Assembly (NCBI GenBank): GCA_029237695.1
Contig: CM055272.1
Span: 30,762,791-30,826,790 of the forward strand
Source: Conchocele bisecta
Taxonomy: Eukaryota > Mollusca > Bivalvia > Lucinida > Thyasiridae
Length of the DNA stretch: 64,000 bases
Direction of reading: 5' to 3'
Within the stretch, counting starts at the first letter, position 1, and each line of letters opens with the position of its first letter. Below, piece by piece: positions 26,201 through 32,960 of the stretch. The translations under genes were made by a program, and so were the position numbers. Under the pieces are notes generated by a model, which saw nothing but the letters and a program-made list of their open reading frames with translations, had not been told where the DNA came from and searched no databases.

Positions 26201-26755
26201 CATGTTTTTGTTGAGAAATATCGAGCAAAATAAATAAACAGCGGACGACACAATTTAATTCAGCATTAACCTCCGTACAACAGCCACCTCTCTACAACAG
26301 CCATGTTTGCGTCTTCCCATGGGTGGCTGTTGTAGAGAGGTTGCACTGTAGTTTCAAAAATGTAAAGAACCAAATATCGCGTTAATATTAAGAATAATAT
26401 TGTATTACGTCAATCTGTCGCAATTCCTGGAACAGCGACGTTGCCGGTCAATAGCGTGCAGTTATTGACAACCGCCTGAAGTTTATGGACGTCAAGCGAA
26501 CTTTAACCAATCAACAGCATGGCGCGACGGCATGTGGGTCTAATGTATTGTATTGGGATGTAAACGCAGTACGTCGAATGGGCGTTTGAATTATGAGTTT
26601 ATAGACGGTGTACATATTTTCAGGACGACGGTACGGTGTCTCTGGATAAGACTGAATTCTTCAAAAACATCGGTCAAATGGTGACAGTTTATACACAGAA
26701 GTCGCTTCCCAATCAAGAGTTACAGCTGCAACTATACAAAGGATACAACTCATAA
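4111..26755 (+). CDS. SH3BP2: SH3BP2-like SH2 adaptor, C-terminal 238 residues, seven exons
   Basis: The spliced CDS is 4111-4220, 6591-6734, 12655-12812, 18289-18344, 22417-22480, 24032-24085 and 26624-26755. All introns are GT-AG and the phases agree throughout, giving 238 residues and a TAA stop. Residues 1-36 are Ser/Lys/Pro-rich (KPKLPPTPKTPTEE); 46-66 are acidic with YDDID; 86-137 hold a second Pro stretch (LPRPPRN) and the tyrosine sites GYEIAG and DYENA. Residues about 143-236 form an SH2 domain with the phosphotyrosine-binding Arg in TFLVRNT (Arg169) and the later strand FKITEKDDG. SH3BP2 in other animals is a cytoplasmic adaptor with PH, Pro-rich and C-terminal SH2 parts, in tyrosine-kinase signalling to Vav, PLC-gamma and Src-family kinases. 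The PH end would be upstream of the window. The alternative is another Pro-rich C-terminal-SH2 adaptor (SLP-76/BLNK type); the SH2 sequence favours SH3BP2. Confidence 0.75.
4223..5797. repeat. 56-bp minisatellite, about 27 copies, built from a MITE end
   Basis: Head-to-tail units of about 56-57 bp, each with GGGGACCTCCCAGGGTGTCC, then GGTTC(A/G)GAGAGGCTTCACTT and GGTTTGATGGTGCTG. The first unit (from 4223) still looks like a complete MITE terminus, ACGGTGAAGTCCCTCTAAAC. The GAGAGG..TTCACT and GGTGTCC pieces match the ends of family-P MITEs at 3907-4067, 6284-6499 and 56014-56532. Long reverse-strand open frames here are repeat artefacts. Confidence 0.85.
5798..6283. other. Intron sequence, nothing recognised
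   Basis: Non-coding sequence between the minisatellite and the next MITE inside the first visible intron. No exon-like reading frame with splice sites and no repeat shared with the rest of the window is seen. Confidence 0.4.
6284..6499. mobile_element. pogo/Tigger-like MITE (family P, copy 2)
   Basis: TA then CAGTGGAACCTCTCTAAAC at the left; GGACAGGTTTCACT and TA at the right, with the inner palindrome ACCCTGGGGACCTCACAGGGT near 6450-6478. The central 100 bp (GATAAGTTTCTTGGTCATTT..) recurs at 56055-56150, so both are one subfamily. It ends 91 bp before exon 2. Confidence 0.7.
6591..6734 (+). CDS. SH3BP2: SH3BP2-like exon: acidic Tyr-containing segment
   Basis: AG at 6589-6590 (AAAATTACAG), donor GT at 6735 (CCAG|GTATGT). 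It completes a Gly codon from exon 1, reads 47 codons, and leaves one base. It encodes SEYDLESDEDGDIEPYDDID, an acidic stretch with two tyrosines that could be kinase targets, then QRPGIPLP. An in-frame join with both neighbours supports the exon. Confidence 0.75.
6757..7233. mobile_element. Foldback MITE family B, copy 1 (interrupted)
   Basis: The left end has TTTCACTAAACTTCG and the right end has GTATGAAGTTTAAGGAAAC followed by GGGCCCC. Other copies are 12868-13110, 57702-57950, 63044-63263 and 63711-63881, whose cores pair GTTCGTAAGTGC with GCACTTACGAAC. This copy is split by a family-C MITE at 6871-7117. Confidence 0.6.
6871..7117. mobile_element. TTAA-flanked MITE family C, copy 1
   Basis: The ends are TTAACCGTTTGAACCC and GATGAAAGGGTTAA, imperfect inverted repeats flanked by TTAA. 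Inside is a palindrome around GATGAGCCGGCTCGTAACGA. The TTAA duplication with CCCTTT termini is piggyBac-like. Copies are at 14021-17569 (split) and 62639-62883. Nested in family-B copy 1. Confidence 0.7.
7889..8969. mobile_element. pogo/Tigger-like MITE (family P, copy 3, 1.08 kb)
   Basis: TA then CAGTCGAACTTCGATGGGTC at the left, and GACCCATCGAAGTTCAACTT then TA at the right. Subterminal GTTCGACCCATC motifs repeat at both ends. The interior has no transposase. It is inserted in the left arm of the large inverted repeat. Confidence 0.7.
9858..10045. repeat. Foldback repeat family D, copy 1
   Basis: The arm AATAGTAGGTTAGTGCCGTG with GAATGGGAAAA and ATATCTGGCA is repeated inverted up to CACTAACCTACTATTCT. 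The right arm holds an extra partial duplication (GCACATCC..GTGTCCG twice). Copies are at 29265-29409 (complete), 22255-22336, 42425-42516, 50755-50846 and 51032-51067 (halves). Confidence 0.75.
11503..11625. repeat. Foldback, about 50-bp arms
   Basis: GTGGGTAAACGTTTGCCGTG is mirrored by CACGGCAAACGTTTACCAC, with a GC-rich palindromic centre near CCGCGGCCTGCGG. Intronic; no protein is proposed. Confidence 0.7.
12092..12163. repeat. Hairpin repeat family L
   Basis: A near-perfect palindrome: AATCAAGCAAGTTGATTGTC with CTGAGCCTGAGCTGT, mirrored by ACAGCTCAGTCTCAGACAAT and CAACTTGCTTGATT. Weaker relatives are at 7366-7450, 22745-22790 and 25630-25720. Confidence 0.7.
12655..12812 (+). CDS. SH3BP2: SH3BP2-like exon: second Pro-rich and Tyr-motif segment
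   Basis: AG at 12653-12654 (AAATTCCAG), donor GT at 12813 (ATGT|GTGAGT). The first two bases complete an Asp codon from exon 2, then 52 codons follow. It encodes LPRPPRNL, ELPGYEIAGKNEQEDYENAC; the last tyrosine motif sits just before the SH2 domain. An earlier GTAAGC at 12731 could be an alternative donor, but only the longer exon joins exon 4 in phase 0. Confidence 0.75.
12868..13110. mobile_element. Foldback MITE family B, copy 2
   Basis: GGCCGTTTCACAAAACTTTG at the left, mirrored by CAAAGT-type sequence ending TTTTGTGAAACGGCCCCC at the right. The core pairs GGATTTACATTTATTGATCA with its inverted form AATAAATGTAAATC. It begins 55 bp after the exon 3 donor and abuts a family-A MITE. Confidence 0.8.
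13113..13415. mobile_element. Palindromic MITE family A, copy 1
   Basis: About 303 bp. The ends are TAGCCGATTTCATGAACATT and AATGTTGATGAAATATGCTA. A GCAAAGTATACTTTGAGGGA motif occurs at both ends in inverted form, and the centre is the perfect palindrome TATCACAGCCAAATTGGCTGTGATA. Other copies are 19085-19387, 56154-56456 and a 3' fragment at 42527-42599. Confidence 0.85.
13800..13930 (+). repeat. Dispersed repeat family K, copy 1
   Basis: Contains ACGTCTCGTGAGTTCATATT and TTCCTTCTAAATCACCAC. A reverse-complement copy is at 31290-31415, with the same order and about 85-90% similarity by eye. Nature unknown. Confidence 0.6.
14154..17470. mobile_element. Satellite-bearing insertion (HINE/pearl-like), two arrays
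   Basis: It starts AGCTCGACTATTCGAAGAAT, then a GGCGTC microsatellite (14201-14242), array 1 (14243-15815, units 155-180 bp, core TACTTGGACAACTTCATCTC), array 2 (15820-17215), and an end carrying GTAGTCGAGCTA and CCTACAGCTCT. The terminal AGCTCGACTA motif appears inverted at the other end. No transposase or helicase is encoded, so it is non-autonomous; the HINE/pearl label is inference from build. Confidence 0.6.
15820..17215 (+). repeat. Satellite array 2, about 158-bp units
   Basis: Nine or so units with CCACGCACCTACGTCCAAGG, repeated AAGGTCAAGGTCACAGTTGA, and GATGCATGGATTATCAAATG (15912, 16071, 16171, 16330, 16608, 16765, 16876, 17034, 17193). Most units are about 158 bp; three carry internal deletions. 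Many short open frames here are periodic artefacts. Confidence 0.9.
17655..17705. repeat. Short AT-rich palindrome
   Basis: TATCCTAATTAGGAGATACT mirrored around AACTCCTAATTAGGATA, with further CTCCTAATTA copies behind it. Intronic. Confidence 0.6.
17805..18245. mobile_element. Degenerate TTAA element of family E-prime
   Basis: It begins GTTAAAGTTGGCGTCCCACA, with interior segments shared with 51640-51960 and 56820-57060 (GCGATAACCGTG; CTCATTTGCATAT..AATAGCCTGATA). It ends within 45 bp of the exon 4 acceptor. Confidence 0.5.
18289..18344 (+). CDS. SH3BP2: SH3BP2-like exon: start of the SH2 domain
   Basis: AG at 18287-18288 (CTGTTGCAG), donor GT at 18345 (CAGG|GTATGT). 56 bp: 18 codons in phase 0 plus two bases. 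It encodes MFEPEEYVLDSSDPTRAT, leading into the first SH2 strand and helix. The two leftover bases and the first base of exon 5 make Gly. Confidence 0.65.
18360..18866. repeat. Dispersed repeat family G, copy 1 (about 505 bp)
   Basis: From TTATTACACTCTTGCGAG to AATAATACACTCGTGTCCGT, with GGGTTTCGCTGTGAAAGAAA and TCTAGAATATTAACATGATT inside. A closely similar copy is at 26905-27412 in the same orientation. No conserved protein. Confidence 0.75.
19085..19387. mobile_element. Palindromic MITE family A, copy 2 (intact, CAG duplication)
   Basis: The ends are TAGCCTATTTCATCAACATT and AATGTTGATGAAATAGGCTA, a 20-bp perfect inverted terminal repeat, flanked by CAG (19082-19084 and 19388-19390). The core is TATCACAGCCATTATGGCTGTGATA. 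Confidence 0.9.
19937..20028. repeat. Perfect foldback, about 40-bp arms
   Basis: AATATGATATTTATTTAACG with ACTTTACTGATTTCAT, a GAGGCTAGCCTC loop region, then the exact mirror. A related half-copy is at 32620-32690. Confidence 0.85.
20846..21235. mobile_element. Foldback MITE family M, copy 1 (uninterrupted)
   Basis: The palindrome is built on CGGATTTTGATGAAATATGG and CCATATTTCCTCAAAATCCG, with core GAAGAATCGATTTCCGTGTC mirrored. The outer arms are CACTCCAAAGTAAGTATTAT and AATAATACGTACTTTGAATC. It gives the uninterrupted version of the site occupied at 43158-48355. Confidence 0.8.
22255..22336. repeat. Half copy of foldback repeat D
   Basis: CCCATCCCGTTTCCTGAGCC through CCCATTCACGGCACTAACCT, matching the right arm of 29265-29409. 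It lies 80 bp upstream of exon 5. Confidence 0.65.
22417..22480 (+). CDS. SH3BP2: SH2 core exon with the FLVR arginine
   Basis: AG at 22415-22416 (GATTGCAG), donor GT at 22481 (TAAG|GTATGT). One base completes Gly, then 21 codons: LLQAKRVGTFLVRNTQTGPG and a Lys. FLVR is the invariant phosphotyrosine-binding motif of SH2 domains. An alternative acceptor at 22399-22400 and donor at 22476 exist but break the frame. Confidence 0.8.
22965..23135. mobile_element. Hairpin element family F, copy 1
   Basis: GTCGTCTG at the left and CAGACGA at the right. The arms AACATGGTTTGACAG / CTGTCAAACCATGTT enclose the perfect core AGAATCATTTCCATTGGAAA. Other copies are 23640-24000, 26075-26270, 52065-52270 and 55397-55502. 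Confidence 0.75.
23201..23635. mobile_element. TTAA-flanked MITE family E, copy 1 (intact)
   Basis: TTAA (23197-23200) then AGGTACATGCTCACTCAGTA at the left; GGGCATGTACATGTACCT then TTAA (23636-23639) at the right. The inverted arms run about 90 bp (AATTAAATAAGTGTATAATT..CACTATTCCACCAGTT). Copies or parts at 32723-32815, 55000-55392 and 56718-57700. Confidence 0.85.
23640..24000. mobile_element. Hairpin element F, copy 2, with expanded right end
   Basis: It starts CCCTTACACCGCTATC directly after the TTAA that closes element E. The hairpin core AGAATCGTTTCCATTGGAAA is at 23726-23752. The right end CAGACGACAATTG is followed by six 30-bp repeats instead of the normal terminus. Confidence 0.65.
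23812..23998. repeat. 30-bp minisatellite, six copies
   Basis: The unit GACAATTGTTGTGAGTAGCG plus GTCTAAAGRT is repeated six times. A period divisible by three keeps a reverse frame open (..LDRYSQQLS..), which is not taken as a gene. It ends 33 bp before exon 6. The unit resembles the missing terminus of hairpin element F copy 2. Confidence 0.9.
24032..24085 (+). CDS. SH3BP2: SH3BP2-like exon: central SH2 strands
   Basis: AG at 24030-24031 (TATTTTCAG), donor GT at 24086 (AAAAG|GTATAT). Exactly 18 codons, phase 0: VLNVKADTLVKKFKITEK. In SH2 domains this follows FLVR as strands C and D. Confidence 0.8.
24204..24485. mobile_element. hAT-like MITE with G-run/C-run arms
   Basis: The ends are CAGGGGCGGATCTGGAG and GCTGGATCCGCCCCTG, typical of hAT non-autonomous elements. 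Inside, a 13-base G run (24221-24233) faces an 18-base C run (24247-24264). A second palindrome, CTCCCGTACGGGAG, is near 24406-24420. No clear 8-bp duplication is seen. Confidence 0.6.
24930..25062. mobile_element. Foldback MITE family I, short copy
   Basis: CAGTCTATTTCACAAAACC at the left and GGCATGCTTTGTGAAACAGA at the right. Longer relatives are 54287-54776, 55503-55965 and 57063-57585. Confidence 0.6.
25837..25956. repeat. Foldback around GGTCTGTTTAAAG
   Basis: TACTGGGGTTCACTATACAT and TGGTCTGTTTAAAGT are mirrored at the right by ACTTTAAACAGACCA and ATGTATTGTACACTCCAGTA. A diverged half lies at 42875-42945. Confidence 0.7.
25994..26348. mobile_element. pogo/Tigger-like MITE (family P, copy 4) with a nested hairpin
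   Basis: TA then CAGTCGAACGTCTCTACAAC at the left; GTTGTAGAGAGGTTGCACTG then TA at the right. A family-F hairpin (about 26075-26270, ACCCTTAGACTGCTGAGC..) occupies its middle. Confidence 0.75.
26624..26755 (+). CDS. SH3BP2: SH3BP2-like terminal exon: end of SH2 and stop
   Basis: AG at 26622-26623 (ATTTTCAG). 43 codons and TAA: DDGTVSLDKTEFFKNIGQMV, VTVYTQKSLP, and the end LYKGYNS. The FFKNI..MV..Y pattern is the second SH2 helix. The sequence after the stop shows no clear AATAAA in the next 250 bp, so the transcript end is not assigned. Confidence 0.8.
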   Translation, partial: DDGTVSLDKTEFFKNIGQMVTVYTQKSLPNQELQLQLYKGYNS

Positions 26756-26904
26756 ACTGGCATTATTTCATAAAATTGGCTTTTGTAGTGTAATAAGTAT
26801 AGGTTATTTGATTTGTATGTGGATATATGAACGAGTTCCACAGCGTGCGATATTGCACGACTTTAGGAGCGCAATATCGTTGCGCGGGGGAAAGAGTGGC
26901 ATTT

Positions 26905-27412
26905 ATTACACTCTAAAACTTGCACATTATTTGCACGGGTTTCGCTGTGAGAGAAAACCCGTAATCAACTCCTTACAAATAATACACAGTGAAGAGAACG
27001 CCCTTAATTGCGCGCCTGTTTTCTTAGAAACCACGAGCTACCATGCAAAATGTTTAATTTTTATTAGTCAAAGTTAAGTTATTTGAAAATTTGGGAAGGG
27101 TCTCGACTAATCTAGAATGTTAATGTGATTGAACACATTCCAAACATGCAATCAAATATATCTGGTTCAGAAACAGCTGCGTAATTTGGATTTCAAAAAG
27201 TTTACATGACGTCACATTTGACGACACACAACATAATGTCAAAACGCGGGGAAACACGTCATTGTTATACTATTCATGCGCACATCACAATTCACTGATT
27301 ATAATCTCAAAAATAGACTATATGTGCATAAATAATCGCCGTGGAAGTGTAATAAATAGGATTTTACATCTAACATGTTTGAATAGCGGAAATAATACAA
27401 TCGTGTCCGTCT
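26905..27412. repeat. Dispersed repeat family G, copy 2
   Basis: From TTATTACACTCTAAAACTTG to AATAATACAATCGTGTCCGT; direct-orientation copy of 18360-18866. The 3' end of the reverse-strand LINE copy abuts it. Confidence 0.75.
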
Positions 27413-27836
27413 TTAATTGTTTAAACATATTTTATTGTTCTAAATTTACAATGTCACTTTACAGCTAATAAATACAGGTTAATTTAGAACAGCAAACGGG
27501 TTGGGCTACAAGTTTTAGCAACATTAGTTACAGCCCGTCCCAATTGCTTATTGCATATATATAAAGTGGTATAATAGTGGTATGTAAATAATTATCATGA
27601 TGTTTACATATTTTGTAGAGCAAGTATATATACAAACATATATATACACATATATACACACATATATATATATATACATGTATATATATACACATATATA
27701 TACACAAATATATCGATGTGCACATGAGCACATCAGTCTAGGTGTTGGAACAATATGTTTTTCATAAACAGTCATATTAATGTGCTCACGATAATAAACA
27801 ATAAAACAGGATAAGTGTTCAATGCTTTGTTATTTC

Positions 27837-28612
27837 AGATGCCCTTTCGATGCAAATGTTAATCGTTCCCAAAATTCGTTCGCAAGATGTGGTGGGCGGT
27901 AGACATTACACACAATAATTTCCCTGTTTGTATCCGTAATTTCAATACATATTGATTCCGGTAATATTGTTTCAAGATCAGTTATTCTTTTAGACACAAT
28001 AGAGGCTGCAACATAAATAAGTAAACCTCCAGAATGTGCGGAATTATCTTTTCTAAATAAAGTGTTAAATCCCTCAAGCAGTAGTGTTTCGGTTAAGTGC
28101 GTTTCCGTGAAACATAAAATATCGAAATCTAAGTAATTTTCTTAAACGTAATCTAATTTATTTCTAATGCTTCTAATATTCTGATGTATAGTTGATAGAC
28201 ATGAATCGTCTTTGCCATTTGGACCAGGATTCATTTCAATATCTCCTGATAATATACAAAGTTTTATTAAAAACAAGTAATAGTCTATATTCAGTAAAAT
28301 ATTACTGTTGTAGAAATGTTTGGCTCCACTGTTAGTATATGACTGAATATTGGTTTCAGAATGGTATAGATAACTCATGATAATATTAAGTAGTATCAAA
28401 CATGATATACATGATTGAATTAAGATTGCGATATGGCAGCTGGTTGTAGCAAAATAGTAGATTGATTTAACGGCGTATTGTGTTACATATTTCAAATCCT
28501 TGAACATGCATGTCATAGGAGTTATATGTATTACGTATGCTTTCGGAAGTCCCTGCGTTCGGTTATAGAAGTTTGCAATTGCCGCTCGCCATGCTACTGT
28601 GTCATTAACCAT
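27837..28612 (-). pseudogene. LINE ORF2 N-terminal part with 2A-like motif and endonuclease
   Basis: It starts at ATG 28612 (MVNDTVAWRAAIANF). A hydrophobic stretch (YYLFLIKLCILS) runs straight into GDIEMNPGP (28246-28220), the D-V/I-E-x-N-P-G-P pattern at which ribosomes skip a peptide bond before the final Pro. Then an APE-type endonuclease start: HQNIRSIRNK, an in-frame TAA at 28144-28142, FDILCFTETHL, SGGLLIYV, NVYRPP, EFWERL. The frame ends at the internal deletion. Residue order matches the 38141 copy throughout. Confidence 0.8.
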
Positions 28613-28847
28613 TTGAAAGTAACGTTACATCGATATGCGATGGCGACATAATGGAAATGTAGTGATGACGACAGGTTACTCTACATGTAAGCGGTGGAAA
28701 ACATGAAGGTGCAACAAGAACATACAGAACAAATACATGTAGTAGCAATACATATACAAATTCTGACATGGTGGAGGTGAGTGGTAAACCCCTACTGAGC
28801 GTTATTATAATAATAACCAGGTTCCGATACTGCAATCTTGTTCTCAT
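28605..28847 (-). CDS. Small hydrophobic ORF overlapping LINE ORF2 start
   Basis: 80 codons rich in Val, Leu, Ile (VYVLLLHVFVLYVLVAP), ending ..HIDVTLLSNG. Its TAA lies inside the ORF2 start region, an 8-nt overlap reading ATGGTTAA. The + strand copy at 37909-38148 has the same relation and a similar end (HLADVTKKPNG), so the frame looks conserved at least in its last 16 codons. The true start could be the inner ATG at the MSEF or MSPS codons. Function unknown. Confidence 0.45.
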   Translation of the reverse strand: MRTRLQYRNLVIIIITLSRGLPLTSTMSEFVYVLLLHVFVLYVLVAPSCFPPLTCRVTCRHHYISIMSPSHIDVTLLSNG

Positions 28848-29264
28848 ATTGGTATAGCATCATCCCACTGGCATCACTGGCACGTATTCTTGTTATTGTT
28901 ATAACCTGGTTAATTGACCACCTCCAAATTACACACGGAGGTTGCCATACAGGTTACGGCAATAATAAACATGAACTGATCGATTCCCTCACACTGTTGG
29001 CGAAAGCGAAAGTTGGCGAGAGAATCGAACTGTATGAATTACACTAGCTACACTAGTATTGAAACAACTATTGTTAATCGAGGAATATCTAGATCAGTCA
29101 GTGGGAGTATGACTTGCCACATTGTTTTCCAATAATATAGCCGAAATGCAGTATTTCGAAGAAACAAGACAACACGATGTCATCAGATCTAGCGGATCAG
29201 GATATACGTGGTTCGAATATTGTATGTCCATCACAATCTTTTCTGGCACCATTCATACGATATA

Positions 29265-29409
29265 TAGAGAATAGTAGGTTAGTGCCGTGAATGGGAAAAA
29301 ATATCTGGCAAGGCTCAGGAAACGGGATGGGCGAGGCTTTGCCGAGCACATCCCGTTTCCGTGCCGCGCCAGATATTTTTTCCCATTCACGGCACTAACC
29401 TACTATTCT
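29265..29409. repeat. Foldback repeat family D, copy 2 (complete)
   Basis: AGAGAATAGTAGGTTAGTGC through GGGATGGGCGAGGC, mirrored by GCACATCCCGTTTCCGTGCC through CACTAACCTACTATTCT. The flank at 29456-29528 carries the segment (GTTTCACGGCACCGTG) that accompanies copies at 10150, 22160 and 50630. Confidence 0.8.
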
Positions 29410-29529
29410 ATTTATCCCGCCAACACCTACAAATGGCTGTAAAATGCAAAAATAGTATTGACTGGATATCAAAAATGTTTCACGGCACCGTGTTTCACGG
29501 CACATACGCACTGTGTTGACGGGATAAAA

Positions 29530-30980
29530 AATATTTACTATTTACGCAGTGTAGAATTTGAATATGTGTTACAGTCATTTTCTTCAGTCTGATTTGGATC
29601 TACTCTACTCCACAGTTTTGGTCGAATGCAGGAAACTGTAGCCTTTTTACACTAATTCATGGTGGAATAAACAATGTACCTATTTCACATGTCATATATG
29701 ATCAAGGTATACTCTGGTTATGCTTCACATAACATTTCTCTGTCATGGTCAACACAACCTGTACTCGATATATCACGACAGTGGTATAAATAGAACAAAT
29801 AACTTATCAACTTATAATATAACGGGTTATCGACTGAAAATAAAACGAAAAGAAGAACAGTAGATGCAATGCCTCTGGCACATTCAAACAATATGTATAT
29901 GCTCATTATTACAATGGTAAATCAATAGCGAACAGTGCAGGTCATGATCAGACTCCGCATCCACGCACACAGACCTGGGACTAGCTAGTCTGGTCGCATA
30001 CATGTAAGGTACCTTTCTCGGCCGTGGCCGCAAAAGTACAATAGCACTACGTAAATACTACTACCTAGTTGTTGGTGACGTGATTTTTGAATGAACAACC
30101 CGCCAAGAAAGGGACACTACGATACTTACAGACGTTTGCCTATACAATTCTGAAGCACACGTTCATTGTGAATATAATATAACCTTGTCTGTTTCATGTT
30201 GTATTTATTACATAGCGAACAGTATTTGTCCTGATCTGATTGAGCATCCACACATTCTGATCTGGGGCTACGCTCGTCACATTATCTGCAATGTACATTT
30301 TTCTCAATGGAGTGCCGAAGTGGACACTAATACATATCATGAGTTGCATTCAATACCTGTGCTGTAATTGAAATAAGTTATTCTTGATGGATGTACTAAC
30401 GTAATAATCAGGTTACGCTCACATCAGGTTACTTAAAATTGTTGACTGATGAGGGTCTAAACCGTTAGAGAATCAAGTATTCTTAAATAAATAATTAATA
30501 ATATACTGCCTGTCTATAGGCCAGGTCTATCTAATCAGGGGTCTACAATTCCACAGACCATACATATTCATCAGCGATAAGATGGTACATATCATAAGTA
30601 TACTTTTGTCACAAGTGGTCTTGTGTTTAATCGTGATTGATATCGATACATGTAGCACGGATTGTGGCTACTCAACCATCGCGACAATAATATTGCATAG
30701 AATTATGCGTATTCAGAACCTAACAAACTACACACAACGGTCAACTGGTCGTGGCTATCAATGCTAGATACATTGTGTATACTTGGATATAATGAGAAGA
30801 ATTCATCATCCTAAACTAACAGATCTCCAGAGATAAGCTGCGTATTTTCGTAAATACCCAATTAAATTTGCCAAAACCCAACCGAAATCAGAAGTAGCGA
30901 GTATCAAAAAGAAATAACAAATGTGTGGTACATTTATCATGCTACAGAAAACAATAAACAGACCACAAATGTAGCATATT
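29530..30980. other. AT-rich stretch without recognised gene
   Basis: No coding frame longer than about 62 codons and no splice-site-bounded conserved peptide is seen. No repeat shared with the rest of the window is recognised here. Confidence 0.4.
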
Positions 30981-30984
30981 TTTC

Positions 30985-31080
30985 TTATTTTCCATGAAAA
31001 CACATCTTGGCATTCCACCAGAATTGTCTCCAAGGAGACAATTCTAATGAAATGCCAAGACATGTTTTCATTTCGAAGCA
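30985..31080. repeat. Hairpin related in build to family F
   Basis: CATGAAAACACATCTTGGCA with core CAGAATTGTCTCCAAGGAGA is mirrored to ATGTTTTCAT. The arms and central GTCTCCAAGGAGAC differ from family F, so it is a sister family at most. Confidence 0.6.
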
Positions 31081-31289
31081 AGCTACTCAACAACCGCCGT
31101 CTGCCGATGTGTATAGTGTGATTTTAGTTTAGCCAATTAAAGTATTGAAATATTCAAAATGTACGATGGAATATCATCTATACATTTGTATATCCATATA
31201 CAAATCAAATAACCTTTATAGTGTATACGTAAATCATTTGCAATTTATATGCGCTTCAAACAAATATACAAAGTATACATAAAATAAAC

Positions 31290-31415
31290 CAATTCGTGGT
31301 GATTTAGAAGGAACTTTTTTGCGATGTGAAGCGTAGTTCCAGCACTGACAAATATGAACTCACGAGACGTCAATGTGGGAGAAATATTGCGTTGCATTGT
31401 GTATGAATGGGAAAC
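31290..31415 (-). repeat. Dispersed repeat family K, copy 2
   Basis: Reverse complement of 13800-13930: GTGGTGATTTAGAAGGAACT and AATATGAACTCACGAGACGT. Just beyond, 31469-31496 is a perfect palindrome, TTAGCCGATCTAT and its mirror. Confidence 0.6.
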
Positions 31416-32410
31416 GAAAGTCCGTCTATAATAGCACAGTGTATTACAAGTCATACTATGGTTATTATTAGCCGATCTATTTATAGATCGGCTAATATAT
31501 TGATCATCCATTTCTCCTTTTCTCCGCTATTCGGTAATCTACGAACGCGAATTTTGCTGTATCACTTCCAAATTTCATCAACCGATAAAGTTTGCATTTT
31601 TGGCAATTATCTCCGTTTAAAACTTTAAATATAGCCAAATAACACAATTTTGAATACGTAATGAGCTGAACGCCGGAAGAGGTTTAACCCGGAAGTTATT
31701 GTTGTTGAAGTCCATAGTTGGCTCTAATGGCCATATACGCCAACATACGCCGATTATTGGGCTAATTTAAAGCTTTTATTTATTAAACAGAACAAGTTTC
31801 AGCCACGTATAATCGCGTAAAATGTGTTTATTCGGCTAAATTATATTAATCGACCTCTGCTCAAAATCTCCTCCGACTAAATGATGATGATGTCATTCTG
31901 TCTAATAATATTGACCAATCAGTATGAATAGATGCGTCTATGCACCAAAATAGCCGTGTAGAAATCCATTATTTTGTTGGCTTGGAATTTCCAATAAAAT
32001 GGCGGAAAATACGGAAAGAAGAATGAATGTGAATGTAATTGTATTTCACCAATAAAAATTATACCAAACGAAAGCTTGTTCAATTTTCTTCAAATGATAT
32101 GCAGGCTACCAAGAGGTAAAATAGCAATATATGATAGTAATTACATGATTAAGCAGGACAGTAACACATTTACTGCAGTAATCATATCCCCTGTGTAAAT
32201 AGCCTGACAGTGGCTGTGTAGATAAGCCATTTAGGCTGGGGCATGATAAAGGTTAACCTGTTATGCTCCATTAAGAAGTAATAAGCTTATGGCAAATCAT
32301 ATTACTTTGGGGCCGAGCTACTAAAGTGACTGGTGTGGCATGGAAATATTGAGTTCTGATTTTGGGAATTTTCCTCATCGTGGACCCGTTTAATGTGGGA
32401 TAGTACAACC

Positions 32411-32960
32411 CGTTGGCCCGGCCTTAAATGACCTTAGCTGCTGATAGGCCGTTAAACACCAATACTCACTCGCTCATTCATCCCCCCCCCTCCCGAGACT
32501 CAGTAACTACTAAAATGCGGACATATATTGAACCCTGATTTGATCGGCTAATAACATCATGCTCTGCATGACTTTTCATTTTGTTATTCAATAAATATAA
32601 TCTCACATTTGTGTTTATTCAATATGATATTTATTAAACTCCCCTGACTCACCATAGCCTCGTTTCTAATGAAATCAGTAAACTCGTTTATCGAATAGTT
32701 ACCATAGTAAGTATCTTATTAAAGGTACATGCCCACTCAGTAAGCACAACATGTTCTTTACAGGAATTAAATAAGTGTATAATTGTGTCACTATTCCACC
32801 AGTTCCAAAGATTACGAGTGGCACACCCCTAAATCCCTGGTTCAAACACATATTTTCGCTTGATTATCCCGTCACATCCATTGGCGAGACTGATTGTTTG
32901 TTTGTTAGTTGGGGTTTAACGTCCTATCAGCAGATACTGTCATTTAAGGCCAGGTCAATA
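32411..32960. repeat. Two inverted SINE-tail-like fragments flanking a family-E piece
   Basis: CTTAAATGACCTTAGCTGCT..GCCGTTAAACACC (about 32424-32462) reads as the reverse strand, and GGTTTAACGTCCTATCAGCA..GTCATTTAAGGCC (about 32911-32952) as the forward strand of one repeat widespread in molluscs (V-/Meta-SINE type, from general knowledge). Between them at 32723-32815 lies the left end of a family-E element (TTAA then AGGTACATGCCCACTCAGTA). Confidence 0.5.

Larger units (their letters stand above)
27421..28847 (-). mobile_element. Internally deleted CR1/Jockey-type LINE copy
   Basis: On the - strand: small ORF (28847-28605), ORF2 start with 2A and endonuclease (28612 to about 27837), then directly 3' untranslated sequence ending AATAAAATATGTTTAA at 27421. 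The whole reverse transcriptase region present at 39.7-41.5 kb is missing, although both ends are there. The last 80 bp match the end of the + strand copy at about 41911-41990. A TA/CA microsatellite (27630-27715) sits in the tail. The 5' limit is uncertain. Confidence 0.75.

Noticed and set aside
27528..27775. Tyr/Ile/Cys-rich reverse frames
   Set aside because: They come from the TA/CA microsatellite in the tail of the reverse LINE copy.
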